64,000 nt of DNA from Pseudomonas sp. RIT623 (GTDB lineage: Bacteria; Pseudomonadota; Gammaproteobacteria; Pseudomonadales; Pseudomonadaceae), in the NCBI RefSeq assembly GCF_004519305.1, contig NZ_SOZA01000003.1, positions 1 through 64,000 of the forward strand. Reading direction: 5' to 3'. The stretch's first letter is position 1; each line of letters begins with the position of its first letter. Under the pieces are notes generated by a model, which was given only the letters and a program-made list of their open reading frames with translations, had not been told where the DNA came from and searched no databases. Below, piece by piece: positions 51,009-59,103 of the stretch. Position numbers and translations under genes: made by a program.

Positions 51009-52366
51009 ACAGCAGCTCCGCACGGCGCCGGCCGCTGCAACTGGTAGAAGCGCCAGGGCAGCAGCAGCGCCGCCACCGCCAGGCCGCTGGCAAAGCCGAC
51101 CCACACCCCTACCGCGCCCAGCGCCGAATGGAACGCCAGCCAGTAGCTCAGCGGCAGCGCCAGCAACCAGTAGCTGACCATCGTCACCCCCACCGGCCAG
51201 CGGTAATCCTGCAAGCCGCGCAGGGCCCCCAACGCGGTGGACTGCAAGCCGTCGGCCACTTGCATGGCAGCCACCACCACGAACATCGGCACGGCGATGG
51301 CGATCACCTGCGGGTCGTCGCTCATGGCCTCGGCGATGCGCCGGCCAAACAGCGCCAGCAGCAGCGTGGCCACCAGCATCCAGGCCGTCACGCTGATGAA
51401 GGTGGCGCTGCCGATGGCGCGGATGCGCGTGGTCTGGCCGCGGCCCTGGGCCTGACTGATGCGGATGCTCACCGCCGCCGCCATGCCCAGCGGCAGCATG
51501 TACAGCAGCGCACCGATCGACTGCACCACCTGGTTGGCCGCCAGGGCCGCGGTGCCCAGCCAGCCGAGCATCCAGGCGGCGATCACCACCGCGCCGGCCT
51601 CGGCCAGGTAGCCCAGGCCCAATGGCCAGCCCTCGCCGAGCAAGGTCTTCCAGCCCAGCCGTGGCCCCTGGGGCGCCAGGCGGTAACGCGCCAGCGACGG
51701 TGCCAGGCGCCAGTAGGCCAGGGCCAAGGCGACCGCCAACGACTCGGCGATCACCCCGGCGATCCCCGCCCCGACCAGGCCCAGGGCCGGCAGGCCGCAA
51801 TGGCCATGGATCAGGCCATAGCTCAGCGGAATATTGAACAGCACCGCGCTCATCACCAGCAGCACCGCCACCCACGGCCGGCCGATGGCCTCCAGCACGT
51901 CCTTGAACACCACCATCAGGCAATACGGGATCAGGAACACCGCCATGGCCTGCCAGTACGGCGTCAACAGCGCCACATCCGGCAGCGGCACGCCCAGCCA
52001 TTGCAGCAGCGGCAAGCTGGCGAGCATCAGCAGGCAGCCGAGGCTACCGATCAGCAAGCCGTAGCCAAGCCCGCCGCGCAAGGTGCGCGCCACGTCAGCC
52101 GGGTCATCGGCGCCATGGGCATGGCCGACGCGCACGCTCAGGGTCGCAAGCATGCCATACAAGCCGGCGTGGAAAATCAGCCCGGCGCTGCTGGTCAGGG
52201 CGACACAGGCCAGTACCACGGTGCCCAGCGATGCCAGCAGCACGGTGTCGGTCAGGCTGATCAGCTCGGCGGCCGACAAGCCCAGCACCAGGGGCAAGGC
52301 CAGGCGCAACAGGCCTGGCAGTTCGCCCAGCCAGGCCACAGGGGTAGATGAATCACGGGCAGTCAC
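50996..52366 (-). CDS. MATE-family multidrug/Na+ antiporter (NorM type)
   Basis: The start is probably GTG 52366, with GGAGG 8 bp upstream; an ATG at 52426 would lie inside the operator region. The 456-residue protein has 12 TM of the MATE fold: LRLALPLVLGLSAAELISLTDTVLLASLG, GHAHGADDPADVARTLRGG, LGYLAEAGAVVIAAWMLGWLGTAALAANQV and AVSIRISQAQGRGQTTRIRAIGSATFIS. It is divergent from a tetR gene and two identical palindromic operators lie between them. It likely exports a cationic toxic compound. The 3' end overlaps the cupin gene. Confidence 0.93.
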   Translation of the reverse strand: MTARDSSTPVAWLGELPGLLRLALPLVLGLSAAELISLTDTVLLASLGTVVLACVALTSSAGLIFHAGLYGMLATLSVRVGHAHGADDPADVARTLRGGLGYGLLIGSLGCLLMLASLPLLQWLGVPLPDVALLTPYWQAMAVFLIPYCLMVVFKDVLEAIGRPWVAVLLVMSAVLFNIPLSYGLIHGHCGLPALGLVGAGIAGVIAESLAVALALAYWRLAPSLARYRLAPQGPRLGWKTLLGEGWPLGLGYLAEAGAVVIAAWMLGWLGTAALAANQVVQSIGALLYMLPLGMAAAVSIRISQAQGRGQTTRIRAIGSATFISVTAWMLVATLLLALFGRRIAEAMSDDPQVIAIAVPMFVVVAAMQVADGLQSTALGALRGLQDYRWPVGVTMVSYWLLALPLSYWLAFHSALGAVGVWVGFASGLAVAALLLPWRFYQLQRPAPCGAAVQAR

Positions 52367-52385
52367 GGCCACAACCTCCAATTGA

Positions 52386-52400
52386 CATACGTCGCGTATG
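52386..52400. promoter_or_regulatory. TetR operator O1
   Basis: CATACG-TCG-CGTATG lies within a 25-bp unit that is repeated at 52413-52437. The site is next to the MATE start and includes a TTGACA hexamer at 52382-52387. Confidence 0.85.
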
Positions 52401-52417
52401 CTAATGCCATTTATTGA

Positions 52418-52432
52418 CATACGCAACGTATG
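52418..52432. promoter_or_regulatory. TetR operator O2
   Basis: CATACG-CAA-CGTATG is the second copy, centre to centre 32 bp from O1, three helical turns. It also overlaps TTGACA (52414-52419) and an extended -10-like TGCTAATTT reading toward the tetR gene. Confidence 0.85.
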
Positions 52433-52469
52433 CTAATTTGTGCTCCATCGCTTTCACCTTGGAGTTGCC

Positions 52470-53063
52470 ATGCCCGCCCCTCGCCGCAGCCGCGCCGCCA
52501 TGAGCGCCGACACCACCGAACGGCTGATTGCCGCCGCCCGCCGCCAGTTCGCCGAAAAGGGCTTCGCTGCCGTGGTCATGGACGACCTGTGCGCCGAGGT
52601 CGACCTGACCCGCGGCGCCCTGCACCACCATTTCGGCGGCAAGGCCGGGCTGTTCAGCGCCGTGGTCCAGCACTTGCTGGATGCGATCAACCAGGCCCTG
52701 GATGCTCGCTACGACAGCCATACCGACCCGTGGGAGGGCTACATCGACACCTGCCTGCACTATTACGACCTGCTGCACGACCCGGCCCTGCGGCGGATCC
52801 TGCTGCAGGACGCCCCAGCCGTGCTCGGCCCGCGCTTGCGCGAGCTGGAGGAAGCCAGCTACATCGGGCCGATGGCCCAGGGCCTGGTGGAGTTGCAGCA
52901 AGCCGGCCGGTTGCGGGCGTTCGATGCCGTGGCCATGGCCCATCTGATCAACGGCGCGATGGGCGACAGCGGAATGTGGCTGGTTGCCCAGGACGATCCG
53001 CAGCAGGCCGCAGAACGGGTGAAAGCGGCGCTGCGCTGCTTGCTGGAAGGCTTGCAACTGTAG
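52470..53063 (+). CDS. TetR-family repressor of the MATE pump
   Basis: The start at 52470 (MPAPRRSRAAMSADT) has GGAG 6 bp upstream; an ATG at 52440 is less likely. The 197-residue protein has the TetR HTH (about 14-60, LIAAARRQFAEKGFAAVVMDDLCAEVDLTRGALHHHFGGKAGLFSAV) and a helical ligand domain. It is divergent from the MATE gene and the paired operators indicate autoregulation and repression of the pump. Its TAG stop is part of a REP element (53060-53095). Confidence 0.94.
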   Translation: MPAPRRSRAAMSADTTERLIAAARRQFAEKGFAAVVMDDLCAEVDLTRGALHHHFGGKAGLFSAVVQHLLDAINQALDARYDSHTDPWEGYIDTCLHYYDLLHDPALRRILLQDAPAVLGPRLRELEEASYIGPMAQGLVELQQAGRLRAFDAVAMAHLINGAMGDSGMWLVAQDDPQQAAERVKAALRCLLEGLQL

Positions 53064-53095
53064 GAGCCAGCTTGCTGGCGAACCAGGCGGCGTGG
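53060..53095. repeat. REP-type element overlapping the tetR stop
   Basis: The REP unit GTAGGAGCCAGCTTGCTGGC followed by GAACCAGGCGGCGTGG starts at 53060 and supplies the TAG stop codon of tetR. It matches the copy at 61959-61993 closely. Confidence 0.75.
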
Positions 53096-53222
53096 CGGAT
53101 GGCAGCGGCTGTATCGATGTTCGCCGGCAACCCGGAATCTTGCCAAGACAAAATGTACTAACTTGTTAATTAGCTTGCTAAGGGCTTACACTGCCGCGCA
53201 TTCCACCTGCGAGATCCCTGGC

Positions 53223-55628
53223 ATGAAACACACTCCCCGCGCCCCTGGCGCCTGCACATTCATCCTGGTCGGCCTGGGCGTGGTCATCGCCCTGCTTGGC
53301 CTGCTCCTGGCTGCTGGCGGCGTCACGCTGGCCGGCCTGGGCGGCTCCTGGTACTTCCTGGTCGGCGGCCTGGCCATGGCCATCGCCGGCATCCTCATCG
53401 CCCGGCGCAAGCCGGCTGGGGCCTGGTTGTACGCCCTGTTCCTGCTCGGCACCCTGGCCTGGGCGCTGGCCGACACGGGCCTGGTGTTCTGGCCACTGTT
53501 CTCACGCCTGTTCATGTTCACCGCGATCGGCCTGCTGGTCGCGCTGGTCTACCCACAGCTGGTGCGGCGCCAGGCCCGCGCTGCCTATGGCGTGGCCGGC
53601 GTGCTGGCCGTGGGGCTGGCCATCGCCGCCGGCAACATGTTCATCGCCCACCCCAGCGTCGTCGCCAACGGCAAGGGCCCGGGCCTGACCCCGGTGGCGC
53701 CGGGCACGGCGCAACAGAACTGGGCCCACTACGGCAACAGCGAAGGCGGCAGCCGCTTCGCCGCGCTGGAGCAGATCAACCGTGGCAACGTCGACAAGCT
53801 CCAGGTGGCCTGGACCTACCACACCGGTGACGTGGCCATCAGCGACGGCAACGGCGCCGAGGACCAACTGACCCCCTTGCAGGTCGGCGACAAGGTGTTC
53901 ATCTGTACCCCGCACAACAACCTGATCGCGCTGGACGCCGACAGCGGCCGCGAGCTCTGGAAAAATCAGATCAACGCCCAGTCCAAGGTCTGGCAGCGCT
54001 GCCGCGGCATGGCCTACTTCGACGCCAGCGCCCCCTTGGCGCAACCGACCCAGCCGGGCAGCTCGCCAGTCACCGTGGCCCAGGTGGCGCCCGGCGCCAA
54101 CTGCCAGCGCCGCCTGCTGACCAACACCATCGACGGCCGCCTGATCGCCGTCGACGCCGACACCGGCGCGTTCTGCCAGGGCTTCGGCAACAATGGCCAG
54201 GTCGACCTCAAGGCCGGCCTGGGCAATGTGCCGGACTCCTACTACCAGTTGTCGTCCGCGCCGCTGATGGCCGGCACCACCGTGGTGGTCGGCGGGCGCG
54301 TCGCCGACAACGTCCAGACCGACATGCCCGGAGGCGTGATCCGTGGCTTCGACGTGATCAGTGGGGCCATGCGCTGGGCCTTCGACCCGGGCAACCCGCA
54401 ACAGCGCAACGCCCCGCAGGGCGACGCCACCTACGTGCGCAGCACACCGAACAGTTGGGCGCCGATGTCCTACGACCCGGCGATGAACACCCTGTTCCTG
54501 CCGATGGGCTCGTCCTCCACCGATATCTACGGGGTCGAGCGCAACATCCTGGACCACACCTACGGCGCCTCGGTGCTGGCCCTGGACGCCACCACCGGCA
54601 ACCAGAAATGGGTGTACCAGACCGTGCACAACGACCTGTGGGACTTCGACCTGCCGATGCAGCCGAGCCTGATCGACTTCACCGGCGATGACGGCAAGAC
54701 CGTGCCAGCCGTGGTCATCGGCACCAAGGCCGGGCAGCTCTACGTACTCGACCGTGCCACCGGCAAGCCGCTGACCCAGGTCGACGAAGTGCCGGTCAAG
54801 CCGGGCAACATCCCCCATGAGCCCTATTCCCCTACCCAGCCGAAGTCGGTGGGCATGCCGCAGATCGGCGCGCAGACCCTGACCGAGGCGGACATGTGGG
54901 GCGCGACGCCATACGACCAGCTGCTGTGCCGCATCGATTTCAAGAAGATGCGCTACGACGGCCTGTATACCGCGCCCGGCACCGACCTGTCGCTGAGCTT
55001 CCCTGGCTCGCTGGGCGGCATGAACTGGGGCAGCCTGTCCACCGACCCGGTGCACGGTTTCATCTTCGTCAACGACATGCGCCTGGGCCTGTGGATCCAG
55101 ATGGTGCCGTCGCAGAACCAGGGCGACGCCGCCTCCGGTGGCGAGGCGCTGAATACCGGCATGGGCGCCGTGCCGCTCAAGGGCACGCCGTACGCGGTGA
55201 ACAAGAACCGCTTCCTGTCGGTGGCCGGCATCCCCTGCCAGGCGCCGCCCTACGGCACCCTGACCGCCATCGACATGCGCACCCGGCAGATTGCCTGGCA
55301 GGTGCCGGTGGGCACCGTCGAGGACACCGGCCCGCTCGGCATCCGCATGCACCTGCCGATCAAGATCGGCCTGCCGACCCTCGGCGGCACCCTGTCGACC
55401 CAGGGTGGCCTGGTGTTCATCGCCGGTACCCAGGACTTCTACCTGCGCGCCTACGACAGCGGCAACGGCAATGAGCTCTGGAAGGCCCGTCTGCCGGTGG
55501 GCAGCCAAGGCGGGCCGATGACCTACGTGTCGCCCAAAACCGGCAAGCAGTACGTGGTGATCAGCGCCGGTGGCGCGCGCCAGTCGAGCGACCGTGGCGA
55601 TTATGTGATGGCCTACGCCCTGCCGTAA
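53223..55628 (+). CDS. Membrane-bound PQQ-dependent dehydrogenase, glucose/quinate/shikimate family
   Basis: The start at 53223 (MKHTPRAPGACTF) gives 801 residues. The first 130 carry about five TM with GGSWYFLVGGLAMAIAGILI, then a periplasmic propeller (about 160-801) with NWAHYGNSEGGSRFAALEQINRGN, the repeated W motifs (VAWTYHTGDV, LWKNQI, WAFDPG, KWVYQTVHNDLWDFDLPMQP) and DLWDFD. It oxidises its substrate with PQQ and passes electrons to ubiquinone. Overall it is like Gcd, but the C-terminal part (LGIRMHLPIKIGLPTLGGTLSTQGG) leaves quinate/shikimate dehydrogenase QuiA possible. An OprB-type porin follows. Confidence 0.9.
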   Translation: MKHTPRAPGACTFILVGLGVVIALLGLLLAAGGVTLAGLGGSWYFLVGGLAMAIAGILIARRKPAGAWLYALFLLGTLAWALADTGLVFWPLFSRLFMFTAIGLLVALVYPQLVRRQARAAYGVAGVLAVGLAIAAGNMFIAHPSVVANGKGPGLTPVAPGTAQQNWAHYGNSEGGSRFAALEQINRGNVDKLQVAWTYHTGDVAISDGNGAEDQLTPLQVGDKVFICTPHNNLIALDADSGRELWKNQINAQSKVWQRCRGMAYFDASAPLAQPTQPGSSPVTVAQVAPGANCQRRLLTNTIDGRLIAVDADTGAFCQGFGNNGQVDLKAGLGNVPDSYYQLSSAPLMAGTTVVVGGRVADNVQTDMPGGVIRGFDVISGAMRWAFDPGNPQQRNAPQGDATYVRSTPNSWAPMSYDPAMNTLFLPMGSSSTDIYGVERNILDHTYGASVLALDATTGNQKWVYQTVHNDLWDFDLPMQPSLIDFTGDDGKTVPAVVIGTKAGQLYVLDRATGKPLTQVDEVPVKPGNIPHEPYSPTQPKSVGMPQIGAQTLTEADMWGATPYDQLLCRIDFKKMRYDGLYTAPGTDLSLSFPGSLGGMNWGSLSTDPVHGFIFVNDMRLGLWIQMVPSQNQGDAASGGEALNTGMGAVPLKGTPYAVNKNRFLSVAGIPCQAPPYGTLTAIDMRTRQIAWQVPVGTVEDTGPLGIRMHLPIKIGLPTLGGTLSTQGGLVFIAGTQDFYLRAYDSGNGNELWKARLPVGSQGGPMTYVSPKTGKQYVVISAGGARQSSDRGDYVMAYALP

Positions 55629-55673
55629 GCATCGCGTTCCCATACGCGCCAAGCGCACTCCCACGGGTCTTGT

Positions 55674-55712
55674 ACAAGGCCCTGCAGGAGCGCGCTTGCC
55701 GCGCGATGGCCT
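55674..55712. repeat. REP-like element before oprB
   Basis: CTGCAGGAGCGCGCTTGCCGCGCGATGG contains a GC-rich inverted repeat (GCGCG-CTTGC-CGCGC) preceded by the AGGAGC head of REP units. It lies in the 107-bp gap between the dehydrogenase and oprB genes, the common site of such elements. Confidence 0.35.
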
Positions 55713-55735
55713 TCAGCAGTCCCGAGAATTTTGCA

Positions 55736-56986
55736 ATGCGCTTCGTACCCCGCATCACCCCCGCCCTGCTCCTGATCCTGGCCAGCACCACCGCCCTGGC
55801 CGACGCCACTACCCTCACCGGCGACTGGGGCGGCCTGCGCCAGCAACTGCAAGCCGACGGCGTCACCTTCACCGGTGACTATAGCGGCGAAACCGCCTAC
55901 AACGCCCACGGCGGCCAGCACCGCTCAGCCCGCTATGCGCAGAACATCAAGCTCGGCGTGCAGTTCGACCTGGCGAAACTGTATGGCCTGGACGACGCCG
56001 GCCAAGTCCAGTTGAGCATCAACGACCGCCGCGGCAACAGCGCCTCCGAGGACCTGGTCGGCAACCGTCTGCCCATCCAGGAAAACTACGGCGGCCTGTA
56101 TACCCGCCTGACCGAGCTCAGCTACGCGCGCAACCTGACCCCGGCGCTGAACCTCAAGCTCGGCTACATGGCCATGGGCAACGACCTCGGCGGCCTGGAC
56201 AGCGGCATCCTGTGCAACTTCATGAACGCCGGATTCTGCGGCCATCCGCTGAACATGTCCGGCGGCAGCGGCTGGAGCAACTACCCCAACGCCCACCTTG
56301 GCGCGCGCCTAAAGTACGACCTGGCACCGGCCTGGCAGCTACGGCTGGCGGCGTTCAACGTCGACCCTGCGAGCAACGGCAATGCCAGCCGCGCCTGGCA
56401 CCTGGGGCCCAAGCACACCACCGGCACCGTGCTGCCGCTGGAGCTGGTGTACAAGCGCCCAGGCGTGCTGCCGGGCGAATACAAGCTCGGCTACTACTAC
56501 GACAGCTCCAACGTGCAGCGCATCGGCAGCGACAAGCGCGTCGCCGGCCGCGGCGGCCACTACCTGCTGGTCGACCAGGCGCTGTGGCACGACCCGGCAT
56601 CGGCTGGACGCAGCTTGCATGCCTTTGGCCAGTATTCGGCATCGAGCCAGGCCGCCTCGCCCTTCACCCGCTGGTATGGCGCCGGCGTGGTGCTGTACAA
56701 GCCATTCGCAGGTCGCCCGCGCGATACCCTGGCATTCGGCTACGGGCGCGCGGTGCCTAACCCGCGCAGCCGCGATGTGCAGCAAGCCGCGGCGTTCGAG
56801 GCCGGGCAAGGTTTCCCCAACCTGGACAGCGCCGAACAATTGCTGGAGCTCAGCTATGGCTACCAGGCCACGTCCTGGCTGAACCTGCGGCCGGACGTAC
56901 AGTACATTGTCGAGCCTGGGGCGTTTTCCGGGCAGAACATCGACAATGCGCTGGTGTTCGGCTTGCAGGTCAAGGCGACATTCTGA
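55736..56986 (+). CDS. OprB-family carbohydrate-selective porin
   Basis: The start at 55736 (MRFVPRITPALLL) gives 416 residues; the frame extends upstream without a ribosome site. A signal peptide (about 1-20, STTALA-DA) is followed by the OprB features LTGDWGGLRQQLQADGVTFTGDYSGETAYN, QNIKLGVQFDLAKLYGLDDAGQVQLSINDRRG and QENYGGLYTRLTELSYARNL, and the C-terminal VFGLQVKATF. OprB-type porins pass glucose or related sugars and polyols; in this setting it likely supplies the PQQ dehydrogenase substrate to the periplasm. Confidence 0.93.
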   Translation: MRFVPRITPALLLILASTTALADATTLTGDWGGLRQQLQADGVTFTGDYSGETAYNAHGGQHRSARYAQNIKLGVQFDLAKLYGLDDAGQVQLSINDRRGNSASEDLVGNRLPIQENYGGLYTRLTELSYARNLTPALNLKLGYMAMGNDLGGLDSGILCNFMNAGFCGHPLNMSGGSGWSNYPNAHLGARLKYDLAPAWQLRLAAFNVDPASNGNASRAWHLGPKHTTGTVLPLELVYKRPGVLPGEYKLGYYYDSSNVQRIGSDKRVAGRGGHYLLVDQALWHDPASAGRSLHAFGQYSASSQAASPFTRWYGAGVVLYKPFAGRPRDTLAFGYGRAVPNPRSRDVQQAAAFEAGQGFPNLDSAEQLLELSYGYQATSWLNLRPDVQYIVEPGAFSGQNIDNALVFGLQVKATF

Positions 56987-57017
56987 AGCCTTGCGGCAGC
57001 GGGCTTTCCCCGCGATA

Positions 57018-58178
57018 TCAAGCCTGCCTGAGGTATTCGGCCAAGCGCCGCAGCATCGCGTCACAGCCCTGCAACTGCTCGATACTGACGAACTCATCTG
57101 GCTTGTGCCCCTGCTCCATGCTTCCCGGGCCGCACACCACCGTGGGAATACCGGCCTGGTCGAACAGACCGCCTTCGGTGCCAAAGGCCACGGTGGCGAA
57201 GTCATCCGAGCCACTGAGCAACGCCACCAGCCGCGCCGCCTCGCTGTCGGCCGCTGTCGCCAGGCCCGGGTAGGCGCTCAACGGCTGCAGGCGAATGGCA
57301 CTGGCGGCGTTGACTGCCCGCATGCGCGGCAACAGTTCGGCTTCGGCGTATGTGTGCAGCCGGTCGGCCACGACCTGGGCTGCGAAGCCTGGCAAGGCAC
57401 GCACCTCGAAGTCGAACGCGCATTCTTCAGGCACGATGTTCAGCGCCCTGCCACCCTGGATGACGCCGGTCTGGACCGTGGAAAACGGCGGGTCGAAGCG
57501 CTCGTCGTGGTGCTCGGGGCGCGCCAGGTCGTCGCCGATCTCAGCCAGCTTGCCGATCAACCGCGCCGCGTACTCGATGGCATTCACGCCATAGGGCGCA
57601 TAGGCCGAGTGACAAGCCGCGCCCTGAACCTGGCAGCGCATCGCCAGTTTGCCTTTGTGGCCGAGCACCGGTTTGAGTTCGGTGGGTTCGCCGATCAGGC
57701 ACAGGCGCGGCTTGTGCGGTCGCTGCGCCAAGGCGGCCAGCATCGAGCGTACTCCCAGGCAGCCCACCTCCTCGTCATAGGAAAACGCCAGGTGCACCGG
57801 CATCGCCAGCGGTTGCGCCAGAAAAGCCGGCACCGCGGCCAGCACGGCGGCGATGAAGCCTTTCATGTCGGCGGTGCCACGGCCATACAGGCGGCCATCA
57901 CGTTCGCTGAGCTGGAACGGCGCGACGGTCCAGGCCTGGCCGTCCACCGGCACCACGTCGGTGTGCCCGGACAGCACCACGCCACCACGCTCGCTCGGAC
58001 CGATCGTGGCGAACAGGTTGGCCTTGGTGCCCTCCTCGTTGAGGAACAGCTCACTGGCAACGCCAAACCCCGCCAGGTAATCGCGAATGAAGGCAATCAG
58101 CTCCAGGTTGGAATCGCGGCTGACCGTGGCGAACCCGACCAATCGCGCCAGCAACGCCCGACTGCACAGCTCATTCAT
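57018..58178 (-). CDS. argE: Acetylornithine deacetylase (M20 family)
   Basis: The 386-residue M20 metalloprotease-like protein has VLSGHTDVVPVDG (first His/Asp ligand, about 77-89), YGRGTADMKGFIAA (Asp ligand, about 110-123), YDEEVGCLG (Glu pair, about 140-148) and IGEPTELKPVLGHKG. It looks like ArgE, which hydrolyses N-acetylornithine, though N-acyl-amino acid deacylases share this pattern. It overlaps the DUF1028 gene upstream by 8 bp. Placed with DUF1028, a divergent monooxygenase and RidA, it may act in a catabolic rather than biosynthetic pathway. Confidence 0.85.
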   Translation of the reverse strand: MNELCSRALLARLVGFATVSRDSNLELIAFIRDYLAGFGVASELFLNEEGTKANLFATIGPSERGGVVLSGHTDVVPVDGQAWTVAPFQLSERDGRLYGRGTADMKGFIAAVLAAVPAFLAQPLAMPVHLAFSYDEEVGCLGVRSMLAALAQRPHKPRLCLIGEPTELKPVLGHKGKLAMRCQVQGAACHSAYAPYGVNAIEYAARLIGKLAEIGDDLARPEHHDERFDPPFSTVQTGVIQGGRALNIVPEECAFDFEVRALPGFAAQVVADRLHTYAEAELLPRMRAVNAASAIRLQPLSAYPGLATAADSEAARLVALLSGSDDFATVAFGTEGGLFDQAGIPTVVCGPGSMEQGHKPDEFVSIEQLQGCDAMLRRLAEYLRQA

Positions 58179-58848
58179 CGCCCGCCACCCCGTAGCTTGG
58201 CGCTGTGCTGGGGTCCAGGGCGCGGGTCACGTAGTCTTGCATCTGCGGCCGGTAGGCCTGCCACAGGCGGTCCAGCTCGGCGATCGGATCGTGCTCGGTC
58301 CAGTCCACGCGCAGATCCACCAGTGGCCAGGTCAGCTCGCCGGCGACCTTCAGCGCCGCCGAGTGCACCGGCCCCGCTTCGCCACCAGCGGCCATGGCCG
58401 CGTGCAGCGCCGCCAGCAGGCGCTCGGCCAAGTGGCCGGTGGCCTGTTCGAACGCGCCCAGCATGGCCTCGATCACCGCAGGCGACGACAACAGGTTGCC
58501 GGCCGCCACACAGTGTTCGCCGGCCACGGCGTTGTGCACGCCCAGCGCCCGCTTGCCGGTGAACAGCGCCACCTGGCCCTGGCTGTCGATCACCGTGACC
58601 TGGCGGTACTCGCTCCAGCCGTTGGCGCTGAGTACCCGGTCCAGGGCGGCGGCAGGCGGCAGTTGGCCGTGTTCCAGGGCGTCGAGGATCTGCGGGCCGA
58701 GGGCCGGCAAGGTGATGTTCTGGCTGGCCACGGCGCCGACCCCGGCCCGCACCCAGGGGCAGCGGGCGCCGACGGCGATGCTCGATGAACTGATGGCGAT
58801 GCCCAGTTGGCCGGTTTCCTGGCAGCGGCCGACGATGGAGAAGGTCAT
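58171..58848 (-). CDS. DUF1028 family protein (Ntn-hydrolase-like)
   Basis: The ATG at 58848 (MTFSIVGRCQETGQLG) has GGAG 8 bp upstream; it gives 225 residues. Family marks are TFSIVGRCQETGQLGIAISSSS at the N-terminus, VGARCPWVRAGVGAVASQN and VAGEHCVAAGNLLSS. DUF1028 has an Ntn-hydrolase-like fold and is often next to RidA genes. The gene overlaps argE and is divergent from the monooxygenase-RidA pair. The substrate is unknown; hydrolysis of an amide is a reasonable inference. Confidence 0.88.
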   Translation of the reverse strand: MTFSIVGRCQETGQLGIAISSSSIAVGARCPWVRAGVGAVASQNITLPALGPQILDALEHGQLPPAAALDRVLSANGWSEYRQVTVIDSQGQVALFTGKRALGVHNAVAGEHCVAAGNLLSSPAVIEAMLGAFEQATGHLAERLLAALHAAMAAGGEAGPVHSAALKVAGELTWPLVDLRVDWTEHDPIAELDRLWQAYRPQMQDYVTRALDPSTAPSYGVAGDE

Positions 58849-59103
58849 GGGTAAAGCTCCTGTTGGGGGTTTACTGGCATTCTCGACCGCACCCGCAAGC
58901 GACGAAACCAACATTTTCCTCGGCACTGGGCAGGAAAAAACTAAGGCGCCTATAAGGCCCCACGCCCCCCCTGAACATCTGGTCTTCGCCGTTTTATCGG
59001 CAAGCCCCAGCTAAATACTATTTTCGCGGTTACCGGCCCATCCCTAGTCTGGCTCCAGGCAACACCGACTTGAACAAGAACGCCGCAGAAGAAGGGCTGG
59101 GAC

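Noticed and set aside
53502..55664. 720-codon open frame on the minus strand opposite the PQQ dehydrogenase
   Set aside because: Antisense shadow of a gene with well conserved propeller motifs; the His/Gln/Arg-rich translation has no recognisable family.
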